Source: Deltaproteobacteria bacterium (lineage in GTDB: Bacteria; Desulfobacterota; GWC2-55-46; JADFVP01). From it: a stretch of 6,023 bases of DNA. Shown in pieces: positions 1 to 5,204 of the stretch (the first letter of the stretch is position 1; each line of letters begins with the position of its first letter). The DNA is taken from NCBI GenBank assembly GCA_024275855.1, contig JAJRYL010000185.1:1-6023 (forward strand). Reading direction: 5' to 3'. The notes below the pieces were generated by a model. It searched no databases, had not been told where the DNA came from, and was given only the letters and a program-made list of their open reading frames with translations. The position numbers were made by a program, and so were the translations under genes.

Positions 1-262
1 AGTTGCCTCAGAGTATCTTGGCACTTCGAGTTTTTTAATTGAGTTTGTCGCAGCTTCGCTGCTTTAATAATGCGCAGGCCGTGGGTGTTGGAGTTGCCTC
101 AGAGTATCTTGGCACTTCAAGTTTTTTTAAGTGAGTTTACTGCAGCTTCGCTGCTTTAATAATGCGCAGGCCGTGGGTGTTGGAGTTGCCTCAGAGTATC
201 TTGGCACTTCAAGTTTTTTTAAGTGAGTTTACCGCAGCTTCGCTGTTTTAATTGAGCGCAGA
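1..262. repeat. Tandem repeat array A, unit about 91-92 bp, at least 2.9 copies
   Basis: Copies begin at 1, 92 and 184 with the phrase AGTTGCCTCAGAGTATCTTG. The first two are 91 and 92 bp long; the third fades out near 262. Differences between copies are few, so duplication is recent or the copies are homogenised. The array probably continues left of the window, because copy 1 starts at the first base. Each unit carries a small hairpin GCAGC-TTC-GCTGC (50-62, 142-154; in copy 3, 234-246, the last pair is G-T). Copies 2 and 3 also have CACTT/AAGTG arms around a T-rich loop. The units are similar over their whole length with no unique spacers, so this is not a CRISPR array. No long reading frame supports a coding role. 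Function unknown. Confidence 0.9.
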
Positions 263-304
263 GAGCACGAGCAGTTTATAGAGATTTTTGATTTTTTGTC
301 TGCT

Positions 305-390
305 GGAGGGTTAGTCTAATTGGTAAGGCACCGGTCTTGAAAACCGGCGGGTTAATCCCCATGAGGGTTCGAGTCCCTCACCCTCCGCCA
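305..390 (+). tRNA. tRNA-Ser (anticodon TGA), CCA encoded
   Basis: The cloverleaf folds by eye. The acceptor stem is GGAGGGT (305-311) with ACCCTCC (380-386), followed by discriminator G387 and encoded CCA (388-390). The anticodon stem is CCGGT (331-335) with ACCGG (343-347), and the seven-base loop CTTGAAA puts TGA at 338-340. The T stem is GAGGG/CCCTC (363-367 and 375-379) around TTCGAGT. Between anticodon and T arms lies an extended variable arm (348-362) that can form a short GGG/CCC stem, as expected for a class II serine tRNA. The anticodon reads UCN serine codons, mainly UCA. A run of seven T follows the CCA directly (391-397) and may help end the transcript. Confidence 0.95.
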
Positions 391-416
391 TTTTTTTATA
401 GAAGTAACAAAGGGGT

Positions 417-767
417 CGAACACTCGGTGCCCTCGCAAAAGCCGCCCACCGCAGGTGTGGCGCGCGATAGCGTATATCAGGTAAGCATAAGCCTGTTTAG
501 TTACTAATTCCCTAGGTGCCAACCGAACACTCGGTGCCCTCACAAAAGCCGCCCACCGCAGGTGTGGCGTGCGACAACGTATATCAGGTAAGTATAAGCC
601 TGTTTAGTTACTAATTCTCTAAGTGCCAACCGAACACTCGGTGTCCTCGCAAAAGCCGCCCACCGCAGGTGTGCCGCGCGACAGCATAAGCCTGTTTAGT
701 TACTAATTCCCTAAGTGCCAACCGAATACTCGGTGTCCTCGCAAAAGCCGCCCACCGCAGGTGTGGA
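417..767. repeat. Tandem repeat array B, 107-bp unit, about 3.4 copies
   Basis: Copies start at 417, 524, 631 and 723 with CGAACACTCGGTG (CGAATACTCGGTG in the last). Copies 1 and 2 are exactly 107 bp. Copy 3 is 92 bp because 15 bases are missing where copy 1 has two AGC triplets, which fits slipped-strand deletion. Copy 4 stops after GCAGGTGTGG. Copies differ at only a few positions. Three dyads recur: ACCGA-ACAC-TCGGT across the copy junctions (522-535 and equivalents; copy 4 changes only the loop), an imperfect hairpin around CACC-GCA-GGTG, and the near-palindrome TTAGTTACTAA (497-507, 604-614, 696-706). There are no variable spacers, so it is not CRISPR. Function unknown. Confidence 0.9.
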
Positions 768-849
768 GTTTGGGTAATATGTTACTTTATTTGTAATTTG
801 TTTATTGCAGCGGTGCGGTAGTTGCAGTATGACAGTTCGCAGATGCAGT

Positions 850-881
850 AGAGGGTTGGCGATTACTATCGCCAACCCTCT
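850..881. other. Perfect 13-bp inverted repeat (hairpin) 3' of the cupredoxin gene
   Basis: AGAGGGTTGGCGA (850-862) and TCGCCAACCCTCT (869-881) are exact reverse complements around the six-base loop TTACTA. It lies 42 bp past the stop of the minus-strand gene ending at 923, where a terminator or mRNA-stabilising hairpin would be expected. However, no T run follows on either strand, so it is not a standard intrinsic terminator. The remaining bases between array B and this hairpin (768-849) show nothing recognisable. Confidence 0.7.
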
Positions 882-922
882 GTTAATACCGGTTCTATCT
901 GTTTACGGCAGCGCAAATACTT

Positions 923-1621
923 TTAATTGGCAACTATTACTTTACCGTAGAGTACGTTATTCGGGAAGCTTATGTAGTAGTACTCTCCCGGAGTGTAGAA
1001 GGTATGTTCCCAGCTTCCGCCCGGCGCGATCTTTGGCGAGAGTATCTCTTTTTTTCCGCCGGTTGACATTACTGAGGCAAGGCGCGCGGTGTTCGTATTG
1101 TTGTTTGTCCACCGCACTGTTTCGCCGCTGTTTATTATTATGTTGTTCGGCGACAGGCTCTTTTGTGAGGTTCCGGCTACGATATTTTTTATTACATGCA
1201 GTACGCCGCTCTGTTTTTCGTCTTTAACGGGCGAAAGTTTCGACTCGAAGATTCTTTTCTTAACGTAGAGAAGTTCCGAGTTGTCTCCCGTTACCATTTT
1301 GTACTCCGTGGCGATTCGTTCGAGTATGTAGAAAAGCGCTTTTCTGTTCTCTTCGGAAATTCCCGGCGTCAGGGCTTTGTCGAGTGTGCGTTCGGCCTCG
1401 GCACGGACAATTTTTCTGTTCCTTGCTATTATTTCGCGCATAGCAATATGGTTGCGCTCGGAGAGCGCGTTTGAAAAAAGACTTATCAGGGCCGAGTCCG
1501 ACTCGACGCCAACCTGTTTTACGGCCTCTAAATTGGCGCCGATTGCGATAGGGGCTAAAATAGGGGCTAAAGAGAGCAGCATAAAGATAAGCGCTACGAT
1601 TATTTTCGATATTATATTCAT
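923..1621 (-). CDS. Predicted secreted protein with a C-terminal amicyanin-like cupredoxin domain lacking copper ligands
   Basis: 232 residues. Residues 1-29 look like a signal peptide: K6, a hydrophobic core from 7, and likely cleavage after AIGA. Residues 31-135 are charged and probably helical, with no family I recognise. Residues about 140-232 resemble the amicyanin/plastocyanin fold: GETVRWTN (166-173), a PGGSWEHTF strand (200-208), PGEYYY (211-216) and a closing YGKVIV (225-230). Aligned without gaps on amicyanin motifs, the copper-ligand positions His, Cys, His and Met are A179, S218, N221 and L224. The domain contains no cysteine, so a blue copper site is very unlikely. It may bind another partner or be structural. 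The start is supported by AAGGAAG at 1631-1637, nine bases upstream. It is divergent from queF with no functional partner nearby. The cupredoxin fold is fairly sure; the role is unknown. Confidence 0.85.
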   Translation of the reverse strand: MNIISKIIVALIFMLLSLAPILAPIAIGANLEAVKQVGVESDSALISLFSNALSERNHIAMREIIARNRKIVRAEAERTLDKALTPGISEENRKALFYILERIATEYKMVTGDNSELLYVKKRIFESKLSPVKDEKQSGVLHVIKNIVAGTSQKSLSPNNIIINSGETVRWTNNNTNTARLASVMSTGGKKEILSPKIAPGGSWEHTFYTPGEYYYISFPNNVLYGKVIVAN

Positions 1622-1727
1622 GAGTTTCTTCTTCCTTGGTATTGGTATGAAATTAATCGGGATACTCCTTTTCGGCGGTCTGTTAAGGTACCTGTGGAAT
1701 GGAATTATCCCAATTATATTTTTGATT

Positions 1728-1758
1728 ATTATATAATCTATAATGACCGGGTTTTAAA
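1728..1758 (-). promoter_or_regulatory. Possible sigma70-type promoter for the cupredoxin gene
   Basis: On the minus strand TTTAAA (1753-1758) is followed after 17 bases by TATATA (1730-1735), or after 19 bases by TATAAT (1728-1733). The -35 box matches the consensus weakly, and the region is so AT-rich that such matches arise easily. A start here would give a leader of about 100 bases. The rest of the divergent spacer (1622-1886) shows no clear operator or riboswitch. Confidence 0.25.
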
Positions 1759-1886
1759 TAAAGTAACCTAAGTCACAAAGGTCGTAAAAACGGTTTTTTT
1801 AAAATAAAAAGAGTAACCGCCGGGGTTAATAATAACACGGCGGGGCAGAAAAAATGTTACGGTTATAATACAATGAGGTTAAGTAA

Positions 1887-2285
1887 ATGGCAGAAAAAAA
1901 ATACGGTACATCGGCGGTAGAAGACGCGGTGCTTGAGGTTTGGGAAAACACCGCGCCGGAGCGGGAGTACGAGGTCGATCTTGAATTTCCGGAGTTCACC
2001 TGTCTCTGTCCGCGTTCCGGGTACCCGGACTTCGCTACGATAAAGGTGCTCTATACGCCGGATAAGAGCGTGGTTGAGTTAAAGTCTTTTAAGCTCTACC
2101 TCAACTCTTTTAGAGATGTGGCTATTTCGCATGAAGAGGTTACCAATAAAATATTTACCGGTTTGGATGAGGCCCTAAAGCCGCGCGCGCTTACCGTTAC
2201 CGGCGACTTTAATCCGCGCGGAAACTTAAAGACCGTTATTCGGGTTTCGTCGCGGGGTCTGTCGAAAGAGGGCGGCGGCACATGA
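1887..2285 (+). CDS. queF: NADPH-dependent 7-cyano-7-deazaguanine (preQ0) reductase, unimodal QueF
   Basis: QueF reduces the nitrile of preQ0 to the aminomethyl group of preQ1 with two NADPH, a cytosolic step of queuosine tRNA modification. The 132 residues match the short, unimodal (Bacillus-type) subfamily rather than the long two-domain E. coli type. [16 protein letters not shown] (37-52) carries the catalytic cysteine C41, which forms the thioimide with substrate, and the acid D48. [13 protein letters not shown] (64-76) is the QueF signature. H82-E83 lie at the conserved substrate-binding pair, and FNPRG (108-112) is a further family motif. The start is set by GAGG at 1875-1878, eight bases upstream. 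It stands alone on the plus strand, with no other queuosine gene in view. I see no preQ1 riboswitch consensus in the leader. Confidence 0.96.
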   Translation: MAEKKYGTSAVEDAVLEVWENTAPEREYEVDLEFPEFTCLCPRSGYPDFATIKVLYTPDKSVVELKSFKLYLNSFRDVAISHEEVTNKIFTGLDEALKPRALTVTGDFNPRGNLKTVIRVSSRGLSKEGGGT

Positions 2286-2422
2286 GCGCGTCTGTTTTTT
2301 AAGGCTCTTTACTTGACATGTACTTTGTAACGGTTTCCGGCAGGCGTGTTTAAGAGGCGGTGAGGCGGGGGCAAAAAAAGAGCGTGCCCTTTACGGTGAT
2401 TTTTGTGTGCGGGGGCGCGCGT

Positions 2423-3553
2423 TTATAGCGCCACCGGGTTTAAGATACCTCTTAGGGCGGAAGCAAGTTGCCTGTTCTCGACCCGCTCTTTTATCGCTAC
2501 ACGGAAGAACCGTGTGCCGAGGTTATTAAAGTTGGACAGATCCCGTATCAGCATCCCCTTCTCTTTCAGCAGCCGTTCCTGCACCGAGGCGGCCGATACT
2601 CCCGGCACTGTTATCTCGACCATAATAAAGTTCGCATCGGGCGGGTAGACCCTCAACCCGTCTATCGTTTCGAGCTCTTCGACCATTGCCGCTCTCTCAT
2701 TCTTCAGCCACCTGAGAGTCTCGTCTTTAAAATTTTTGTCTTTAATAGCCGCCATAGCAGCCCCGGCGGCAACGGAGTTAACGCTCCACGGCGGCTGAAT
2801 AGCGGTTATTCCTTTTATGTTGGCGGCATGCGTTACTATAAAACCGAGCCTCAAACCGGCTATAGAGAAGAACTTGGTCAGGCTTCTAAGCAGTATCGTA
2901 TTTTTTAAACCGGCTACCTCTTGAATAATAGAGGCGTCGGTTACGAAATCTATAAATGCCTCGTCGAGCACAAGCACTGTTTTGCCGCCCTCAAGCCCCC
3001 TTGCCAACCTGAGTATCTCCGTTTTATCGGTCAGTACGCCTGTCGGGTTTGCCGGATTGGCAAAAAAGAGCAGGTCGAAGCCGCCTTCGAGCGTTTCTGT
3101 CAAGAGCAGGTCTATGTCCGGGTAAAAGCCGTCCGGCAGGGCGAATTCCGACACATTAAAATTGTTTATCTCAAGCGCTCTGCGGTATTCGCTAAAGGCC
3201 GGCTCTACTATAAGCGCTTTTTTTTCTGCAAGGGTTTTTAAGCGGGACGTTCCGGTTGAAAGCCTGTTTAAAGAGAGGGCCTGGGTGATAAGGTAGATCA
3301 GTTCGGTAGAGCCGTTGCCGGGCAGAACATTTTCGGCCTTAAGGCCGTGATACCCGGCAAGCGCCTCTTTCAACTCCGTATGGTTCGGGTCGGGATAGGC
3401 CCCAAGCCCCTGAGCGGCTTTAAGTATAGCGGCCATTGTCTCTTTCGAAAGTGGCCGGGGGTTTACGCTGACGCTGAAATCGATAATCTTTCCGGCTGCT
3501 AAAGAGACCTTTTTTGCGGCCTTAAGTATTTCGCCCCCGTGCCTGTACTCCAT
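2423..3553 (-). CDS. cobD: L-threonine-O-3-phosphate decarboxylase (PLP-dependent, cobalamin synthesis)
   Basis: Makes (R)-1-amino-2-propanol phosphate from L-threonine phosphate; CbiB then attaches it to the corrin ring. With the start at 3553 the protein has 376 residues, close to the usual length of about 360. It is a fold-type I PLP enzyme: HGG (5-7) typical of CobD, GNGSTELIY (79-87) at the phosphate pocket, FSEY (120-123), NPANPTG (166-172), DEAF with D197 facing the pyridine nitrogen, SLTKFF with Schiff-base lysine K227, GLRLGF with R235, and R351 near the C-terminus. HisC is the main alternative; HGG, FSEY and the nearby cbiB favour CobD. A stretch rich in Ser, Thr, Arg and Lys around 94-113 looks longer than usual. 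The frame extends 20 codons upstream to a GTG at 3613, but that has no Shine-Dalgarno site. This name follows Salmonella; in Pseudomonas usage the enzyme is CobC. Confidence 0.93.
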   Translation of the reverse strand: MEYRHGGEILKAAKKVSLAAGKIIDFSVSVNPRPLSKETMAAILKAAQGLGAYPDPNHTELKEALAGYHGLKAENVLPGNGSTELIYLITQALSLNRLSTGTSRLKTLAEKKALIVEPAFSEYRRALEINNFNVSEFALPDGFYPDIDLLLTETLEGGFDLLFFANPANPTGVLTDKTEILRLARGLEGGKTVLVLDEAFIDFVTDASIIQEVAGLKNTILLRSLTKFFSIAGLRLGFIVTHAANIKGITAIQPPWSVNSVAAGAAMAAIKDKNFKDETLRWLKNERAAMVEELETIDGLRVYPPDANFIMVEITVPGVSAASVQERLLKEKGMLIRDLSNFNNLGTRFFRVAIKERVENRQLASALRGILNPVAL

Positions 3554-3561
3554 GCCTGTAA

Positions 3562-3565
3562 TCCT
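3562..3565 (-). promoter_or_regulatory. Shine-Dalgarno site that decides the cobD start
   Basis: AGGA on the minus strand lies eight bases before the ATG at 3553. The longer alternative start, GTG at 3613, is preceded by CACAAGACAGCGTCTG with no purine-rich site, and would add 20 residues in front of the conserved HGG that normally lies near the CobD N-terminus. Confidence 0.75.
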
Positions 3566-3609
3566 GTCTGTTCGGTCCGAATTGTAATATGAAGGTTTTG
3601 CCCTTAAAA

Positions 3610-3633
3610 TCACCAGACGCTGTCTTGTGGTGA
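3610..3633 (-). other. Dyad in the spacer upstream of cobD
   Basis: TCACCA (3610-3615) pairs with TGGTGA (3628-3633), and the inner GAC (3616-3618) pairs with GTC (3622-3624) around GCT, leaving a three-base bulge. It lies 57-80 bases before the cobD ATG, in the 143-bp gap after the ATP-grasp gene. It could be an operator or a leader hairpin. I saw no B12-box or cobalamin riboswitch core nearby, and no intrinsic terminator with a T run in this gap. Confidence 0.4.
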
Positions 3634-3696
3634 ACAGGCTCTTGTCCCTGGCGCGATATGAAGAAGCCCCGCCTCCTCCGCAGCATGGAGGGTGGT

Positions 3697-4422
3697 TTAT
3701 CTTTTAAGCAATGCTTTGGCGTCTACCGCTACTGCGCCTTCAGGGTAGACGATAAGCGGGCTTATCTCAAGCTCTTTCAGGTTCCGCGTTTCATTAACTA
3801 CGTTAGAGATGGTAACAAGCGCCTGCGCTATAGCGTTTAAATCTTTTGCCGGTACTTTTCTACCCCTGCTGTCTATGCTCTCAACGCAGTCCGTAGCGGT
3901 AAAACCGGTTACCTCGCCGATCATCTTAAGAGCCTCGTCTTTACTAACGGCTCCGAACCTGAAACTGACATCCTGAATTCGGTTTATTTCTCCCGCCCCG
4001 GAGTGAAACATTATCATGGTGCCGAACCGGTCGTCTTTCATGGCGCTTATGGTAACCTCTGCGCCGCGCGGCACCATCTCTTCGAGTACAAAACCCTCTA
4101 CAACGGCTATAGGGTTTTCATCGGCTACGTTTAGGAGCATTAACGTCCAGCACTCTTCAAGCGCCCCGGTATCTTTAAGGCCGATAGCTACGCCGCCTAT
4201 ATCGCTTTTATGCACCACCTCTTCGGAGACGATCTTTAAAACAAGCGGAAAACCGATTTGGTCTGCTACGTCGCGCGCCTCTGAAAGCTCGTTAACGTGA
4301 ATAAAGCGCGGCACTGCTATATCGCAGAGCTGCAGCAGTTTTTTGGCCTCCGGCTCCACCAGATGGCCTCTGCCGAGCCTGCAGACGGAGTCTATAAGTT
4401 TTTCTATACCGCTTCTGTTCAT
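3697..4422 (-). CDS. ATP-grasp protein resembling the beta subunit of ADP-forming acyl-CoA synthetase, divergent active site
   Basis: In this family the beta subunit passes phosphate between an alpha-subunit acyl phosphate and ADP through a histidine. The 241 residues are about the length of the stand-alone archaeal beta subunit. The family is clear from residues 20-40 (linker and LLQLCDIAVPRF), K63, VHKSDIGGV (70-78) with the phosphoryl-carrying histidine H71, EEMVPRGAEV (114-123), DRFG (131-134) and DVSFR (151-155). Several usual residues differ: the glycine-rich GLGG..VE stretch reads HSGAGEIN (140-147), and the DINP-like motif near the C-terminus reads EISP (219-222); D234 is kept. No alpha subunit is in view. 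The start ATG has only a weak GGAA upstream. It lies between two cobalamin genes on the same strand, behind a possible attenuator. Substrate unknown; activity is not certain. Confidence 0.85.
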   Translation of the reverse strand: MNRSGIEKLIDSVCRLGRGHLVEPEAKKLLQLCDIAVPRFIHVNELSEARDVADQIGFPLVLKIVSEEVVHKSDIGGVAIGLKDTGALEECWTLMLLNVADENPIAVVEGFVLEEMVPRGAEVTISAMKDDRFGTMIMFHSGAGEINRIQDVSFRFGAVSKDEALKMIGEVTGFTATDCVESIDSRGRKVPAKDLNAIAQALVTISNVVNETRNLKELEISPLIVYPEGAVAVDAKALLKR

Positions 4423-4463
4423 AACAGGGGTTCCGGTAACTGGCGGTTGTACTTCCGATGCCG

Positions 4464-4492
4464 TAAAAAAAGGACAAACCTACCCCTGTCCT
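4464..4492 (-). terminator. Intrinsic terminator ahead of the ATP-grasp gene
   Basis: On the minus strand AGGACA (4487-4492) and TGTCCT (4471-4476) form a six-pair stem with a ten-base loop, GGGGTAGGTT, followed at once by a run of T (plus-strand A at 4465-4470). It lies about 60 bases after the DUF4149 gene stop and about 42 bases before the ATP-grasp start, so it either ends the upstream transcript or acts as a conditional stop within the operon. Confidence 0.7.
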
Positions 4493-4531
4493 ACTCTTAA
4501 AAAAGAGCGAGCAGGGGTAATAAAACCCTGC
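4471..4531 (-). promoter_or_regulatory. Candidate transcription attenuator with mutually exclusive stems
   Basis: Reading the minus strand there are four segments. Segment 1 GCAGGG (4526-4531) can pair with segment 2 CCCTGC (4511-4516). Segment 2 as TACCCCTG (4512-4519) can instead pair perfectly over eight bases with segment 3 CAGGGGTA (4481-4488), a helix continued inside by CTCTT/AAGAG (4503-4507 with 4494-4498). Segment 3 overlaps the 5' arm of the terminator at 4471-4492. So 1:2 would allow termination, and 2:3 would block it. The pairings are visible; the regulatory role is inferred. It matches no riboswitch class I recognise. Confidence 0.45.
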
Positions 4532-4551
4532 CCCGTACCGCGTTTAGGCCC

Positions 4552-5025
4552 TCAAAGGTTAAGTTTGAGCGAGGTAAGGTAGACAAGGAACAGCCCGAGC
4601 AGGATTACGCAAAGGTTAAGTATTGCGCTTAAAGCATGAACACGTTTGAACCTTGAGCGTAAATCCGCTTTATTAACAGACTCTTCGGCAGTTTTTATCT
4701 CAGCCTTAATGTTGGTGGCGTTTTTACCGACAACAAGGCCAGAGTAAAAAGTGAGACCGAGCATTATAACGAGCAGCAGGATACGGACAGCCGGAAAGGT
4801 TTTTTGAGTATAGGAAATGGCGATAAGAGAGCCGAGCGTAAGAACGCTTACCACGTAACCGAGAATCCAGTACTTTGGAAAGATATGCCCGATAACCTCT
4901 CCGGCGGTCTCTCTCGGCAGGTTTTTAAAGATACTCGGAGCCGCTATGAAGGTAAAGAAGGTCAGGGAGCCGATCCAGACGGTTATACCGAGCAGGTGAA
5001 TAAACTTGAGCAGTTGGAGCGACAT
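4552..5025 (-). CDS. DUF4149-type (TMEM205-like) four-helix membrane protein
   Basis: 157 residues with four predicted membrane helices near 5-27, 52-73, 79-100 and 129-151. A charged soluble stretch (105-128, rich in Lys, Glu and Arg) separates helices 3 and 4. The N-terminal pattern, H10, W17, G19 and AAPSIF (28-33) followed by FPKYW (49-53), and the later RFKRVHALSAILN (125-137) match my memory of DUF4149, a family of unknown function. A distant relation to CopD-like copper proteins is possible but unsupported. The start is supported by GAGG at 5034-5037, eight bases upstream. It lies between cbiB and the ATP-grasp gene, same strand, with gaps of 179 and 129 bp, so co-transcription is plausible but not certain. 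No role in cobalamin synthesis can be read from the sequence. Confidence 0.8.
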   Translation of the reverse strand: MSLQLLKFIHLLGITVWIGSLTFFTFIAAPSIFKNLPRETAGEVIGHIFPKYWILGYVVSVLTLGSLIAISYTQKTFPAVRILLLVIMLGLTFYSGLVVGKNATNIKAEIKTAEESVNKADLRSRFKRVHALSAILNLCVILLGLFLVYLTSLKLNL

Positions 5026-5204
5026 TTTATCTACCTCGATTCAGTTAAGGTTGGTTTCGCTTATTCAGGTCTTTCTCCGGCGCTGAGAAGCGTTATTTTT
5101 TTATTAACCGTAATTATCTAAAGTGAAAGAAAAAGAAGAACCGCATTTTTTTCGTCTTCGAATAATCTACACACGGTTTTTTAATTGTTTTTCAAATCTA
5201 CTGT
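5026..5204. other. Spacer between cbiB and the DUF4149 gene with a weak terminator-like element
   Basis: AT-rich. On the minus strand GAAGA (5155-5159) can pair with TCTTC (5135-5139), followed by a pyrimidine-rich CTTTTTCTTTC. The stem is short and the loop long (15 bases), so termination after cbiB is only possible. A second small dyad, TTCTC (5073-5077) with GAGAA (5085-5089), faces a T run on the plus strand, where no gene is present. No clear promoter was found. Confidence 0.3.

Noticed and set aside
352..543. Minus-strand 63-codon frame ending in RVRDSNPHGD
   Set aside because: It is the antisense reading of the serine tRNA and array B. The RVRDSNPHG tail is a well-known false protein produced by translating across tRNA-Ser genes.
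417..767. CRISPR array
   Set aside because: The whole unit repeats almost identically with no short repeat alternating with unique spacers, and no cas gene is present.
805..1227. Plus-strand frame of 140 codons
   Set aside because: It is antisense to the cupredoxin gene, contains the hairpin at 850-881, has low-complexity Arg/Ser/Leu/Cys composition and no recognisable domain.
1864..1869. TATAAT as the queF promoter
   Set aside because: A start from this box would fall on or after the queF ribosome site at 1875-1878, and no -35 element is found 17 bases upstream.
1745..1886. preQ1 riboswitch ahead of queF
   Set aside because: The leader lacks the class I pattern of a short hairpin followed by an A-rich tail reaching back to it. 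Small dyads such as CCGCCG (1817-1822) with CGGCGG (1838-1843) do not fit a known class.
2286..2422. Terminator between the convergent queF and cobD genes
   Set aside because: There are T or A runs (2295-2300, 2373-2379) and short stems such as GGCGC (2414-2418) with GCGCC (2428-2432), but none places a stable stem directly before a T run on the correct strand.
3554..3613. Longer cobD start at GTG 3613
   Set aside because: It has no ribosome site and adds 20 residues ahead of the HGG motif; the ATG at 3553 has AGGA at ideal spacing.
3554..3696. Cobalamin riboswitch upstream of cobD
   Set aside because: No B12-box-like conserved core was found on the minus strand, and the gap is short for that riboswitch.
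4292..4477. Minus-strand 61-codon frame before the ATP-grasp gene
   Set aside because: It overlaps the ATP-grasp gene in another frame, with arginine-rich, feature-free sequence and no good start site.
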